Notes: generated by a model not told the origin, from the letters alone. A stretch of 64,000 nt of DNA from Chloroflexota bacterium (GCA_029548365.1 JAKPNN010000044.1:1-64000); one strand, 5' to 3'. Shown: positions 46,501-55,432, counted from the stretch's first letter. Numbers and translations: made by a program.

Positions 46501-47935
46501 TTGGATCAACGCAGATGATAACATCGCTGGGCAGTCTTTAGAGAAGCGTTTATATGGTCGGGTTCTCGCGGATCGAGTCATCGACCCAGAAACTGGCGAG
46601 ATTGTTTTCAATCGTAACGATCTTTTAACCCATGATCGAGTGAAATTAATCAAAGATCTTGGAATTTCTGCTGTTAATGTGCGCTCTCCGCTGACCTGTG
46701 AGATGATTCACGGTATTTGCGCCAATTGTTATGGTATGGATCTCGCTCGGGGAGAGATGGTAAAACTGGGATCAACGGTGGGGATCATCGCTGCCCAGTC
46801 GATTGGTGAGCCAGGAACGCAATTGACATTACGGACCTTCCACACCGGCGGTGTGGTTGCTGGTGGTGACATTACCTCCGGCCTTCCCCGTGTTGAAGAG
46901 TTGTTTGAAGCCCGTAAAGAGCCCAAGGGAGAAGCAGTGATTTCCAGAATTGCTGGCACAGCTCACCTCTTTGGGTTTGAGAAAGATTCAGACAAAAGAT
47001 TTGTGCGGATTGATCACAGTGAAATGGTTTCGGATATCTATGATATTCCAGAAGACTGGTCAATCGCTGTCAGCGAGGAAGATGAAATTGTCATGGGAGC
47101 GACGCTGGCATCCCAGGACGAAGCGATTATTACCGCCCAGAATAATGGGCGTGTGCGAATCGAAGACCATAAGGTGATTGTTTCTTATGAAGTGAAGGAA
47201 TCGGAAGAATATGACATTCCGACGACAGCTAAACTGACCATTAAAGAAGGTGAAAAAGTAGAACCGGGCCAAGCGATAACAAGTGGATCATTAAACCCCC
47301 ACACCGTCCTGAGAATTAATGGGCGTGATGCATGTCAGCGATATTTGTTGCGTGAGATCCAGGAGATCTATGTTAACCAGGGGCAGGATATCAACGACAA
47401 GCATTTCGAAGTGATTATCAACAAGATGCTTGGTAAAGTGCAGATCACTCGATCGGGTGATACGGCTTATTTACCCCAGGACCTGGTCAATCGGCTGGAG
47501 ATCAGGCGTGTCAACGAAGAATTGGTTGAACAGGGAAAACAGCCAGCAAGATCTCTTGAAGTATTGCTGGGCGTTAGCAAGGCAGCCCTGGAAACGGATT
47601 CCTTCCTTTCCGCTTCTTCATTTCAGCACACAATAAAAGTGCTTTCAGCTGCAGCGATTTCATCACGCGAAGATCCGTTGTTTGGCTTGAAAGAAAATAT
47701 TATGATCGGTAAATTGATCCCTGCTGGCACAGGTTTTGTTCCCGGGCAATTTTCAGATGAAGCCCAGGGCGATGATGTCTACGATGAGGTTGGGGAGGGG
47801 CGTTTGCTCACCCTGTTTGATGATTTGCAAACGGATGAAGCCGATGCTGATCATAACGGTGATAAGACGGATATGGATGTTGCTGGTTTGGTTGGAGAGG
47901 ATTCCGATTTAAAGGAAACTGAAATCGGCGAATAG
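43577..47935 (+). CDS. rpoC: DNA-directed RNA polymerase subunit beta'
   Basis: The 1452-residue catalytic subunit. The N-terminal zinc ribbon has C59, C61, C74 and C77; the Mg-binding catalytic loop NADFDGDQM is near residue 628; GEPGTQLTLRTFHTGG in the trigger-loop region is near residue 1078. A coiled-coil-rich insertion of about 150-190 residues lies at about 135-325, between YFAQYIV and FLSEARYRDLKSRWG, much longer than in Bacillus. It starts at GTG 43577 after AGGAGG. Unusually, rpoB is not adjacent: the gene upstream is a sensor kinase, and rpoC has its own consensus promoter. The C-terminus has an acidic tail. Confidence 0.98.
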   Translation: METKGLKTLRIGLASPEVIRKWSYGEVLKPETINYRKLRPEKDGLFCEAIFGPTRDFHCYCGKYKNSRKKGITCDMCNVEITRSSVRRERMGHIDLAAPVAHIWYTRRIPSYLGLILNISRRNLDRVLYFAQYIVTYVNEDARQKALKRLDDEISLSERDLGDKINAQIVEEKKARDRALKENESERVRLQESYDEQVGNRIDPVIKEGQRLESEIQTRMGKKIRKAIVFNVLDKEELIVDVGGEVMPAHLSQVQKIVKEMIEVLEADLKEQRDHELEHLSLQKEEIRAASELKMEELRNMLVDQAEESQTESARSRDELYELEPFTFLSEARYRDLKSRWGQVFRADMGAEAFYDILKRIDLDAMAEELWEEINTTRSKQKRKKATRRLSVIEAFRRSNNKPEWIIMTVLPVIPPDLRPMVQLDGGRFATSDLNDLYRRVINRNNRLKRLLELGAPDVIVRNEKRMLQEAVDSLIDNSQRGKALSRRGRRELRSLSDMLKGKKGRFRRNLLGKRVDFSGRSVIVVGPYLKLHQCGLPKSMALELYRPFVYSQLMEQEYAGNIKSAKRLIERGRPEVWEILEEVIKDRPVLLNRAPTLHRLGIQAFEPILIEGNAIQLHPLVTTAFNADFDGDQMAVHVPLSDKAVTEARELMLATKNLLKPANGEPIISPSKDMVLGVYYLTMEVDEKQEGDPRAFSSIDEVVMAYSMGLVHVHERIKLLTETWYDQDNTRMENSATRIIDTTVGRTIFNNALTERMRFYNHELDKNGVRDLVAEVYDICGQEETCIIADQIKDIGFQYATRSGVTIAIADITVPASKAGILQAAQEKVDEINQSWNLGLSTVDERDKMINDTWMESNDQVTHEVEKALDPMGDLATMARSGASKGGFNTISQLAGMKGLVSDPSGRVISMPIRSNFREGMTPFEYYISTHGARKGLADTALKTADAGYLTRRLVDVAQDVIVNEEDCGTYQGIWINADDNIAGQSLEKRLYGRVLADRVIDPETGEIVFNRNDLLTHDRVKLIKDLGISAVNVRSPLTCEMIHGICANCYGMDLARGEMVKLGSTVGIIAAQSIGEPGTQLTLRTFHTGGVVAGGDITSGLPRVEELFEARKEPKGEAVISRIAGTAHLFGFEKDSDKRFVRIDHSEMVSDIYDIPEDWSIAVSEEDEIVMGATLASQDEAIITAQNNGRVRIEDHKVIVSYEVKESEEYDIPTTAKLTIKEGEKVEPGQAITSGSLNPHTVLRINGRDACQRYLLREIQEIYVNQGQDINDKHFEVIINKMLGKVQITRSGDTAYLPQDLVNRLEIRRVNEELVEQGKQPARSLEVLLGVSKAALETDSFLSASSFQHTIKVLSAAAISSREDPLFGLKENIMIGKLIPAGTGFVPGQFSDEAQGDDVYDEVGEGRLLTLFDDLQTDEADADHNGDKTDMDVAGLVGEDSDLKETEIGE

Positions 47936-47970
47936 AAAATAAAATTCAGCTCGGTTTTCTGATAAAATAA

Positions 47971-47999
47971 AAATCCCGGTGACGTGTCCGGGATTTTTA
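47971..47999 (+). terminator. rpoC terminator
   Basis: AAATCCCGG (47971-47979) and CCGGGATTT (47988-47996) form a 9-bp stem with loop TGACGTGT, followed by further T. The loop also holds the -35 of the gyrA promoter. Confidence 0.88.
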
Positions 48000-48008
48000 T
48001 GCTATAAT
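47979..48008 (+). promoter_or_regulatory. gyrA promoter, overlapping the rpoC terminator
   Basis: A perfect TATAAT (48003-48008) is preceded at 18-nt spacing by GTGACG (47979-47984), which matches TTGACA at four positions. The -35 sits in the loop and stem of the rpoC terminator. Confidence 0.55.
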
Positions 48009-48082
48009 GAAACAAATGTTCTTTATACGCTGCCCAAATTATTAACAGGATTTTGGCATAGGTGTTATCAAAAGGAGCGATT

Positions 48083-50524
48083 ATGGATTTAGGAACGGTA
48101 CGCTCAATAAATATTAATGAGGAAATGCAACAATCTTATCTCGATTATGCAATGAGTGTGATTGTTTCCAGGGCTTTGCCCGATGCCAGGGATGGTCTTA
48201 AACCCGTTCAGCGAAGAATTCTTTATGCCATGTTCGAAATGGGCTTGCGATCGGGTTCTGCGCACAAGAAATCTGCCAGGATCGTTGGAGAGGTTTTGGG
48301 AAAGTATCACCCGCACGGTGATATGGCAGTTTATGACGCCATGGCAAGGCTGGCTCAAGACTTTTCTCAGCGGTACAGGTTGGTAGAAGGACAGGGGAAT
48401 TTTGGGAGTATTGATGGCGATCCTCCGGCGGCTATGCGCTATACGGAAGCGCGATTAACTGAGATATCGATGGATATTCTCCAGCAATTAGGGATGGATA
48501 CGGTTGATTTTCTGGACAACTTTGACGGGACTTTACAGGAACCGGAGGTGTTGCCATCTTCTATCCCGAATTTGCTGGTCAACGGCGCCTCTGGCATCGC
48601 TGTGGCTATGGCAACCAATATCCCACCGCATAACCTGGGTGAGGTGGTGGATGCTCTGGTGATGATGTTTGAAAATTGGACAAAAATCGACGATATCGGC
48701 GTTGAAGATTTAATGAAATATATTAAAGGCCCTGATTTCCCCACCGGCGGGTTGATTATCACAGATGACCGCACGGAAACCCTGGCTCAGGCTTATGGGA
48801 GTGGAAAGGGTCGTGTGCGTATGCGCGCTCGGGTGCTTCTGGAAGAGATGAGCAGGGGGAGAAAACGGATCATCGTGACCGAATTGCCCTACATGACCAA
48901 TAAAGCGACGTTGATTGAGAAAATTGCTGAATTTGTGCGCGATGGTTCTTTAGAAGGAGTGAGCGATCTACGTGATGAATCCGACCGGCTGGGTATGCGG
49001 ATCGTGATTGAATTGAGTAAATCTGCTAACCCCGATGAAGTATTGAAGACACTGTATAAGCGGACCGCAATGCAAGGCACCTTTGGGATTAATATTTTAG
49101 CTTTGGTCAAAGGTCAGCCACAGAACCTGAACCTGAAACAGGCTCTAAAAGTCTTTGCAGATCATCGCCTGGAGGTTGTCAGGCGTCGCAGTGAATATGA
49201 ATTGAAGAAATCAGAGGAACGCATCCATATTCTAAATGCTTACCTGATTGCGCTGGAGAACCTGGATGAAGTGATTGACACCATTCGACGGTCACACCGG
49301 GTTGAAACTGCCAGAAACAACTTGATGCGCAAATTTAACCTTGATGAAATTCAGGCCCAGGCAATTCTGGATATGCCGCTCCGTCGATTGGCGGCTTTAG
49401 AGCGTAAGAAAATTGAGGATGAGCACAAGGAAGTCGAAAAGCGGATTAAGGAATTGAAAGCTTTGCTGCGCTCCCCCAAGATGATGCGCGAGGTTGTCAT
49501 CAATGAATTGAAGGAGGTGCGCACGCGTTATGCTGATGCACGCCGAACGCAGATTATCCAGATGCAAGAAGGTGAGACAGCCATTGACCGGCTGACGACC
49601 AGGGATATGATGCCAGAAAAGTGCGTGTGGGTCGCTGTGTCGAAGAGCAACAAAATTGCCCGTACCGATGGCGATAAAAGCTTCAGGCAGTGGGGGCTTG
49701 GTGCTCCGGGCATGGTTTTGCGCACAACGACGCATCACACGTTGTATCTTGTTACTGAGACCGGTGAGGCAGCAGCACTGGCGGTGCAATCGCTGCCCGT
49801 TGCTGATGATCCTGATTCAGGCATCTCGGTGACGGCGTTATCACCGCTGAGCAGCAAACACGAGCTGAAGTTGATCTTCTCTGCGCCGTCAGACCTTGAA
49901 GAAGGCGATGGGTACGTGGTCAGTGTGAGCAAGATGGGCATGGTTAAACGCTCTGCACTGAGCGAACTGCCAGGTCCTTCTGCGCATTTGTTCACCTTGG
50001 TAAAAATTAATAACGGTGACGCCCTTAAATTCCTATTATTTACCAAAGGCGACCAGACGATCTTCCTGGCGACCAAATTGGGAATGGGAATCCGCTTCAA
50101 CGAGGAGGAAGCGCGACCCATGGGACTGGTCGCCGCCGGGGTGAATGGCTTAAAACTTCGCAAAGGCGATGAGGTTGTTGGCGGGGGTAATGCCTCACTG
50201 CGCGGTGAAATTTTGTTGGTGACCAATCGTGGCAAAGCAAAACGGATGGAACCGTCTCAATTTCCACTCCAGGGGCGCTATGGGTTGGGGGTGATTGCCT
50301 GGAGGTTGCCAGACGATGAGCATGTTGCCGGGTCAATGATCGGAATACTCACATCTAACGGTGTGGCGCATTTTAAAGAGGCAGCCAGCCGCCTGCTGCG
50401 GGTGACGGATGCCCCCAGCCGCACCCGGACACAAAAAGGTGAGGTTGTAATCGATGTGAAAAAGGGTGATGAGATCCTGGAAATGACAGTTCCGCTGGAT
50501 GCGGTATCACTGGTTGGTAAATAA
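48083..50524 (+). CDS. gyrA: DNA gyrase subunit A homologue lacking a canonical GyrA box
   Basis: A type IIA topoisomerase breakage-reunion subunit of 813 residues. The catalytic Tyr120 lies in [10 protein letters not shown] and [20 protein letters not shown] covers the quinolone-determining region. The residue aligned with E. coli Ser83 is Met81, while Asp85 matches Asp87. The C-terminal beta-pinwheel (from about 510) is present, but where the GyrA box QRRGGKG should stand there is [11 protein letters not shown]; a weak relative QGRYGLG occurs in a late blade. It might therefore be a ParC/topoisomerase IV-like subunit. No gyrB or parE is nearby. ATG 48083 follows AAAGGAG; the start at 48062 is too early. 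Confidence 0.9.
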   Translation: MDLGTVRSININEEMQQSYLDYAMSVIVSRALPDARDGLKPVQRRILYAMFEMGLRSGSAHKKSARIVGEVLGKYHPHGDMAVYDAMARLAQDFSQRYRLVEGQGNFGSIDGDPPAAMRYTEARLTEISMDILQQLGMDTVDFLDNFDGTLQEPEVLPSSIPNLLVNGASGIAVAMATNIPPHNLGEVVDALVMMFENWTKIDDIGVEDLMKYIKGPDFPTGGLIITDDRTETLAQAYGSGKGRVRMRARVLLEEMSRGRKRIIVTELPYMTNKATLIEKIAEFVRDGSLEGVSDLRDESDRLGMRIVIELSKSANPDEVLKTLYKRTAMQGTFGINILALVKGQPQNLNLKQALKVFADHRLEVVRRRSEYELKKSEERIHILNAYLIALENLDEVIDTIRRSHRVETARNNLMRKFNLDEIQAQAILDMPLRRLAALERKKIEDEHKEVEKRIKELKALLRSPKMMREVVINELKEVRTRYADARRTQIIQMQEGETAIDRLTTRDMMPEKCVWVAVSKSNKIARTDGDKSFRQWGLGAPGMVLRTTTHHTLYLVTETGEAAALAVQSLPVADDPDSGISVTALSPLSSKHELKLIFSAPSDLEEGDGYVVSVSKMGMVKRSALSELPGPSAHLFTLVKINNGDALKFLLFTKGDQTIFLATKLGMGIRFNEEEARPMGLVAAGVNGLKLRKGDEVVGGGNASLRGEILLVTNRGKAKRMEPSQFPLQGRYGLGVIAWRLPDDEHVAGSMIGILTSNGVAHFKEAASRLLRVTDAPSRTRTQKGEVVIDVKKGDEILEMTVPLDAVSLVGK

Positions 50525-50549
50525 GCGCTGACGATCAGAAAAGCCTGGG

Positions 50550-51647
50550 TTAAGGCTGCTGGATAATCGAATAATGAAATCGGATGGTGTTGTCGATCAC
50601 GCCCATCGTGTCGCGCCCTTCAGTCACCCCGCCATTTGGCTTTTGCACCTGCCAGCGAAAATTATGGATGTGGCGATCGACTTTTTCCTGAAGAAGGATG
50701 AATTTTTGTCCTGCATATTCTTCCATCAGGTTGGCAACCCACTCCCGGATTGCCGGCTTTCCGACGATGGCACTTCCAGAGCGAATATGAACCGCATTGC
50801 TGTTATAAAACTTAAGGACTTTATCCGGGTTGTTGCTATTCAAGGCTGCAAAGTACTGACTGATAAAATCATTGCCTGCTGTGGGGTTTTCATAACTATA
50901 ATTACGAACGAGATCCCAAAATTTTGGTAAATCACGCCGACAACCTTCCCAATACCAGAAATTGACAGCCGGAAGGTTTAATCTTTGGGCGACCTGCAGG
51001 AACTCGATCACATCGTTCTCTTGCGGTTTCCAGCCATGTTCTTTGAAAGTCGGACCGGTAGGGATAATCGGTCGGAAGGGCCTGATCTGGTTGTATTCAT
51101 TGATACAGCGTTGCAATTGTGCGCCACCTGTATTGATTGATTTCATCCAGTAAACCTGGGGCATGTTGTAATTACACCGTTCAAGAAAATTACTAAAGGG
51201 AAAATCAGGATGATATGAAGGGAAGCGATATGAGCTGAGTGCTATTGGCAGACTGCCTAAATTATTGCGCAGGATGTTCATATAACGGCTGGCGGCTGCA
51301 GCCTTTTTGGGTTGTTTGAACTCATGTTCTGCATTGACCACATAACCATCAACACCCAGCTCAATTGAGCGTTTGACCGCAATTTGTGCTTCTTGATCGG
51401 GGTGATTTCCATAGATGTACTGCCATCCCCAAACTGCGATATTGTGGGATTGGAGCTTTTTAATCACAGGGCGGACGTAATCAAAACCGCTTTCAAGGTC
51501 AACGTTGTAAGGGAAGGCGCCATCAGCTATTTTGATTAACACATGTGATAATTTGGCTTCGCGCGCCAGGCCGACGATGCGATCGGGGTTGCCCTTTTCG
51601 CAATTTTTCAGCATCCAAATATAATAACCTTTGCCTTTAAGCTCCAT
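50550..51647 (-). CDS. TIM-barrel-like protein fused to a SnoaL/NTF2-like domain
   Basis: I cannot name a characterised family. Residues 1-245 look like a TIM barrel of glycoside hydrolase type: KGYYIWMLKNCEKGNPDRIV, LSHVLIKIADGAFPYN, AVWGWQYIYGNHPDQEAQ, GVDGYVVNAEHEFK, IALSSYRFPSYHPDF and PAVNFWYWEGC, with acidic residues near strand ends. Residues 255-365 (FISQYFAALNSNNPDKVLKF, IVGKPAIREWVANLM) are a SnoaL/DUF4440-type cone domain that can bind or isomerise small molecules. No signal peptide is present, so a secreted hydrolase is unlikely. AGGAC lies upstream of the ATG. It is the last gene of a minus-strand run from lipM. Confidence 0.75.
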   Translation of the reverse strand: MELKGKGYYIWMLKNCEKGNPDRIVGLAREAKLSHVLIKIADGAFPYNVDLESGFDYVRPVIKKLQSHNIAVWGWQYIYGNHPDQEAQIAVKRSIELGVDGYVVNAEHEFKQPKKAAAASRYMNILRNNLGSLPIALSSYRFPSYHPDFPFSNFLERCNYNMPQVYWMKSINTGGAQLQRCINEYNQIRPFRPIIPTGPTFKEHGWKPQENDVIEFLQVAQRLNLPAVNFWYWEGCRRDLPKFWDLVRNYSYENPTAGNDFISQYFAALNSNNPDKVLKFYNSNAVHIRSGSAIVGKPAIREWVANLMEEYAGQKFILLQEKVDRHIHNFRWQVQKPNGGVTEGRDTMGVIDNTIRFHYSIIQQP

Positions 51648-51661
51648 GGTATTTGTCCTGA

Positions 51662-52234
51662 TTAATGATCTTGTGGCGTCCCTGCAAGGCCGAGTTCTTC
51701 AGCAATGCTGTTCATTGCTTCAATCACGTTGGCGACATGTTCCCAGAGATCGATTCCTAACTCTGCAGCGCCCAGCTCAATTTCTTCCCGATTAGCGCCC
51801 GCAGCAAAGGATTTGTCTTTCCACTTGTTTTTGACAGATTTTGGTTTGAGATCATATATGGCTTTTGAAGGCCTGACCAGGGCAACGGCAGTGATTAAGC
51901 CGGTCACCTCATCACAGGCGAACAGGGCTTTTTCCATATGCGTCTCTCGAGGGATACCCGTGTGAGTCGCATGACTGAGGACTGCCCTGATGATATCTTC
52001 TGGAACCTTATGCTCCCGCAAAATGGATTCACCAGCCAGGGGATGTTCTTCTAGGGTGGGATGAATTTCCCAATCAAAGTCGTGCATTAATGCGGTCACT
52101 GCCCATTTTTCCTCATCTTCGCCAAATTTGCGGGCATAAAAACGCATAGCAGCTTCAACAGCCAGCATATGTTTGATAAGGTTAGGGCTCTTGACGTATT
52201 GATGCAAAATGGTTAATGCTTGATCTCTGTTCAT
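51662..52234 (-). CDS. HD-domain hydrolase
   Basis: A 190-residue cytosolic HD protein. Metal ligands are His22 (NLIKHMLAVEAAM), His51-Asp52 (LMHDFDWE) and His64 (EEHPLAGES), then LSHATHTGIPRETHMEKALFACDEVTG. Such small HDIG proteins are putative phosphohydrolases; the substrate is unknown. The ATG at 52234 is chosen because the upstream in-frame stretch overlaps the SanA-like gene and lacks the family's start. It is 14 nt upstream of the TIM-barrel gene on the same strand. Confidence 0.85.
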   Translation of the reverse strand: MNRDQALTILHQYVKSPNLIKHMLAVEAAMRFYARKFGEDEEKWAVTALMHDFDWEIHPTLEEHPLAGESILREHKVPEDIIRAVLSHATHTGIPRETHMEKALFACDEVTGLITAVALVRPSKAIYDLKPKSVKNKWKDKSFAAGANREEIELGAAELGIDLWEHVANVIEAMNSIAEELGLAGTPQDH

Positions 52235-52305
52235 GGTTAGCTCTTTTATTGCAATATTGATGCCAGAATTGGTTATTATTAATGGTGATTGAAAAAAAGT
52301 CAGAT

Positions 52306-52962
52306 TCAGGGGAAGATGGGTTCGGGTTGACCGGGTAATGGTGTGGGCTGGGCAAAGAACACGTCCCAAATCGCCGCGCTGGAAGCAGGTATTTCCCGTG
52401 CCCACCAGAAGATATACCCGCGACGGTTGTAATTGGCATCGTCCGCGGTGACGCCATAAGCTTCGATATTCAAAGCGTTGCAAATGAATAAAGCTCGGGG
52501 TAAGTGAAAAGACTGGGTAACGATGATCAGTTGGTTGACGCCAAAAATATCTCGGGCGCGGTAACAGCTGTCATACGTCCTTATTCCCGCTGGGTCCAGA
52601 ACGATATCTTCACCAGGGACGCCCAATGACAGGGCGTACTCAAACATGGCTCCGGGTTCGTTGTAATATTGCGATATGTTGTCACCGCTCATTAAAAGCT
52701 TTTCAACTTTCCCAGAAAAATAAAGCTCCGCTGCTGTTTCAACCCGGTCGCGTAGAACAACGCCGGGCGATCCATCCCGGTTGAGACCGGCGCCCAGAAC
52801 CAGGGCGACAGGGGCTTCAGGGACATCCTCTGGTAAAAAGGTCTTTGGTCGGCTGTGAACCAGGATCCCCGTTCGGAGCAAGCCAACAAGGAAGAAGGCG
52901 CCGATGCAGATATACAGGATGCTGTGAAATACGATCAGAAGAAAGCGGCGGAGGTAATTCAT
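52306..52962 (-). CDS. SanA/YdcF-like DUF218 membrane protein
   Basis: A 218-residue protein with an N-terminal membrane anchor (about residues 8-30) and a DUF218 domain: VALVLGAGLNRDGSPGVVLRDRV, AAELYFSGKVEKLLMSGD, GVPGEDIVLDPAGIRTYDSCYRA and IVTQSFHLPRALFICN. DUF218 proteins such as SanA and ElyC act in envelope integrity. The start overlaps the stop of the PhnD-like gene by four bases. Confidence 0.9.
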   Translation of the reverse strand: MNYLRRFLLIVFHSILYICIGAFFLVGLLRTGILVHSRPKTFLPEDVPEAPVALVLGAGLNRDGSPGVVLRDRVETAAELYFSGKVEKLLMSGDNISQYYNEPGAMFEYALSLGVPGEDIVLDPAGIRTYDSCYRARDIFGVNQLIIVTQSFHLPRALFICNALNIEAYGVTADDANYNRRGYIFWWAREIPASSAAIWDVFFAQPTPLPGQPEPIFP

Positions 52963-54050
52963 TGTTGCGGTGCGGCGTGAGTGAGAGCTTGCAGATCCAA
53001 TGCCAGGGGATAAACAACCGAACGGAACCCATTGTAGAAATTGTCTTCTACTGAGCGAAGTGCTTCAACCTGATAATCCAGAGCGGAACTGATGATATAT
53101 AACCCGTCCGCGCTGTCTGCAATGCGCAGCATGGCTTCCTCGATTCGAAAACGCATAAAAACAGGCAAGTTAGGGGACGCAGATAAGCCGACATTGGGAA
53201 TCAGTCCTTCCGATCTCCAGACGACAAAAACCTGGTTCTGGGCATCGGGAAGGTTGAACATGATATCGCTGGAGGTCAGCGGATCGCCCGTGAGCGCATA
53301 GGTGACGCCAAAATCGCAGATGCCTTGAATATAAATTGCCCGAATGATCGCATTGTAGCTGTAAACGAAGACGGGATCCTGGGTTGGCGTACTGGTAATC
53401 GCTAACAATCCCATGGGAACATAATAACCGGGGGTTGAATTGGGATCCAGGAAGCAGGGGCGAGTGCCCGCAAATTGCTGCAAGGCGGGCAGAATATCAG
53501 CGGTATTTTCGCTGGTTTCGGGGTCGAAAAAGTGCTCAAACCCACGGTAGATATTGGCGATGAACTGAACCCCGTAAGAAAAGACACCCTGGTGATTTGT
53601 CATCAGCATGACCTCGGCAAACCCCTGTTCATTCAGGTACAGGTATTCCAGCGGATTAACCCAGAATAAATCAACTTCGGCTTGCACAATTGCTGTTGAC
53701 AGCGATTCAAAATCCGGATAGAGCAGCACCTCAATAGCATATCCAGTTTCACTACTTAACAGGTTGGTGAGGTCTTCTGCGGCAATATCTGCATTGGCAA
53801 GTTGAGGAAGGACGAAGCCAAAGGTCACGGGGTTGCCCGCTTCGCCCAAAGGCGGCAGGGTTGGTGTAGCTGTTGGACGAGGTGTGATAGTTGGGTTGGG
53901 CGTAGCGGTTTGGTCTGCCGTCCAGGTCGGAGAGGGTGTTGGAGTGGAGGCCGCCTCCTTGGGTGTGCAGGCTGTCAACAGCACAAGGACAACGATCAGC
54001 ATTGTGATCAACACCCGTAGACGGCAGCTCTGACAAAATAATTTTGGCAT
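52959..54050 (-). CDS. PhnD-like substrate-binding lipoprotein
   Basis: A lipoprotein of 363 residues with a signal peptide ending LLTAC (Cys28) and a TPTPSPT-type linker to about residue 70. A PhnD/Phosphonate-bd domain follows: GNPVTFGFVLPQLANADIAAEDL, LYPDFESLSTAIVQAEVDLFWVNP and the ligand-zone PCFLDPNSTPGYYVPMGLL. Relatives bind phosphonate, phosphite or other oxyanions for ABC import. No permease or ATPase gene is nearby, so it is an orphan binding protein or a sensor. It lies 6 nt after lipM. Confidence 0.85.
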   Translation of the reverse strand: MPKLFCQSCRLRVLITMLIVVLVLLTACTPKEAASTPTPSPTWTADQTATPNPTITPRPTATPTLPPLGEAGNPVTFGFVLPQLANADIAAEDLTNLLSSETGYAIEVLLYPDFESLSTAIVQAEVDLFWVNPLEYLYLNEQGFAEVMLMTNHQGVFSYGVQFIANIYRGFEHFFDPETSENTADILPALQQFAGTRPCFLDPNSTPGYYVPMGLLAITSTPTQDPVFVYSYNAIIRAIYIQGICDFGVTYALTGDPLTSSDIMFNLPDAQNQVFVVWRSEGLIPNVGLSASPNLPVFMRFRIEEAMLRIADSADGLYIISSALDYQVEALRSVEDNFYNGFRSVVYPLALDLQALTHAAPQQ

Positions 54051-54056
54051 CAGGAA

Positions 54057-54884
54057 TTAGATCCGTTCCGTCCATGCTGGATGGGCATATTTTTCATTGA
54101 CAAGCTCCTTGGCTCGTGCCAATTCCTTTTCGGTGAGTTCAGCCGGTTCCAGGTCCAGATTCAGGACCTGTGTGAAGGCATCTTGAAATGCCTGGCTGGC
54201 TTGCTCCCATGACATTGCAGCTCCTAATTCGCTCTCAACCGTGGTTGCATGGGCTAATAACCGTTCTTTTGCTTTTTCCACTGCAGCCGGGTCAGGGAAG
54301 TTCAGCGCGTTGATAATGCGCGTCAGGTCTCCATGCAGGGGCAGCGCCCCATGCTGAAGGAGACCGTCTTTCCGGCGGGCTTGAGCGGACCCGATCAGTT
54401 TTTTTCCATTGACTGTAATTTCGTAATTGGAAGGAACCTCAAAACAAACCGGGTTAGGCGTTTTTGAATTTTGGCTCGAAGACTGTTGATTGGCTTGTGG
54501 ATTTAAACCCAGCAGACGCAGCGCCTGGAGCAGCGCTTCTGAAAGCCGCAGATAACTTTCCAGCACGCCACCCCTGACTCGAGGTTCGGATAAGGGCGCG
54601 ATCACAGAATAGGTCAGCTCATCCACATGCAGGATCGCCCGGCCGCCGGTTGGGCGACGAACAATGTCCCAACCATTGGATTCCGTTTGATCGGTGTTGA
54701 CCTCAGTAAAAGGCTGGGCATGTCCCAATGACAGGCAGGCAGGCTTCCAGGCGTAAAGCCGCAATGTTGGCAAAGCTTCTCCGGTAAAGATCGCTTCCAG
54801 GATGGCTTCATCCACGGCCATATTCCAGGAACCCTTTGCCGGTGGATGTATGATCAATCGCCAGGTTGATTTAAGATAATCCAT
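54057..54884 (-). CDS. lipM: Octanoyltransferase LipM / lipoate-protein ligase family
   Basis: Moves an octanoyl group to a lipoyl domain, or attaches lipoate. The 275-residue protein has RRPTGGRAILHVDELTYSVIAP (from about residue 76) and NYEITVNGKKLIGSAQARRKDGLLQHGALPL in short runs, with the family lysine in GKKLIGSAQ. Cys147 in PVCFEVPS aligns with the catalytic Cys of Bacillus LipM (Cys150), which favours octanoyltransferase over ATP-dependent ligase. The pairing with lipA 550 bp away supports de novo lipoate synthesis. It is divergent from pspC and heads a minus-strand run. Confidence 0.85.
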   Translation of the reverse strand: MDYLKSTWRLIIHPPAKGSWNMAVDEAILEAIFTGEALPTLRLYAWKPACLSLGHAQPFTEVNTDQTESNGWDIVRRPTGGRAILHVDELTYSVIAPLSEPRVRGGVLESYLRLSEALLQALRLLGLNPQANQQSSSQNSKTPNPVCFEVPSNYEITVNGKKLIGSAQARRKDGLLQHGALPLHGDLTRIINALNFPDPAAVEKAKERLLAHATTVESELGAAMSWEQASQAFQDAFTQVLNLDLEPAELTEKELARAKELVNEKYAHPAWTERI

Positions 54885-55070
54885 CGTGTGTATCTCTTTT
54901 GGTCAATAATTCCAACCTTATTTTATACCACTTCTGAGATATACTGGGTATGATTAATTATAAAGAGGCGATCCAGACCTGATTATTTCAACTGGATGTA
55001 AAGTTATTTACAGAAAATAAATGGATAATGGAAAACAGAACCAGAGAGCAATCTTGAAAGGCTGGATGGC

Positions 55071-55292
55071 ATGGAAGTTAAGAAATTATATCGAATTCCG
55101 TCTGAAGGCAGCCTTGCAGGCGTTTGCGCCGGACTTGGAAAGTACCTGTCGATTGACCCTGTAATCTTGCGGGCGTTGTTTGCCGCCTTATCCTTACCTG
55201 GCGGATTTGGCATTCTGCTTTACCTGGCTATGTGGCTGATTGTTCCGATTGAGCCACCGGACGAAGAAACTCCGAATAAAGAAGCGGATTAA
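55071..55292 (+). CDS. PspC-domain small membrane protein
   Basis: A 73-residue PspC-domain protein: KKLYRIPSEGSLAGVCAGLGKYLSIDP leading into a membrane helix (about 30-60, LRALFAALSLPGGFGILLYLAMWLIVP in parts). PspC domains sense envelope stress in some bacteria; stand-alone copies are common. An AAAGG site lies upstream. No other psp gene is nearby. Confidence 0.88.
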   Translation: MEVKKLYRIPSEGSLAGVCAGLGKYLSIDPVILRALFAALSLPGGFGILLYLAMWLIVPIEPPDEETPNKEAD

Positions 55293-55432
55293 TCTAAAAA
55301 TTTTGATCGGGTCAGGTCACTGACAACCCGCGCGAACCGCCGGATGAAAAAACTACCAGCATATTTTTGGGATTCGCCTTGCCTTGTTTCTGTAACCGGG
55401 GCATGGGAGTATAATTTTGGGTGGAGGTACAA

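Noticed and set aside
43577-47935. rpoB-rpoC fusion
   Set aside because: The 1452-residue product contains only beta' signatures; length is explained by the coiled-coil insertion, not by beta sequences.
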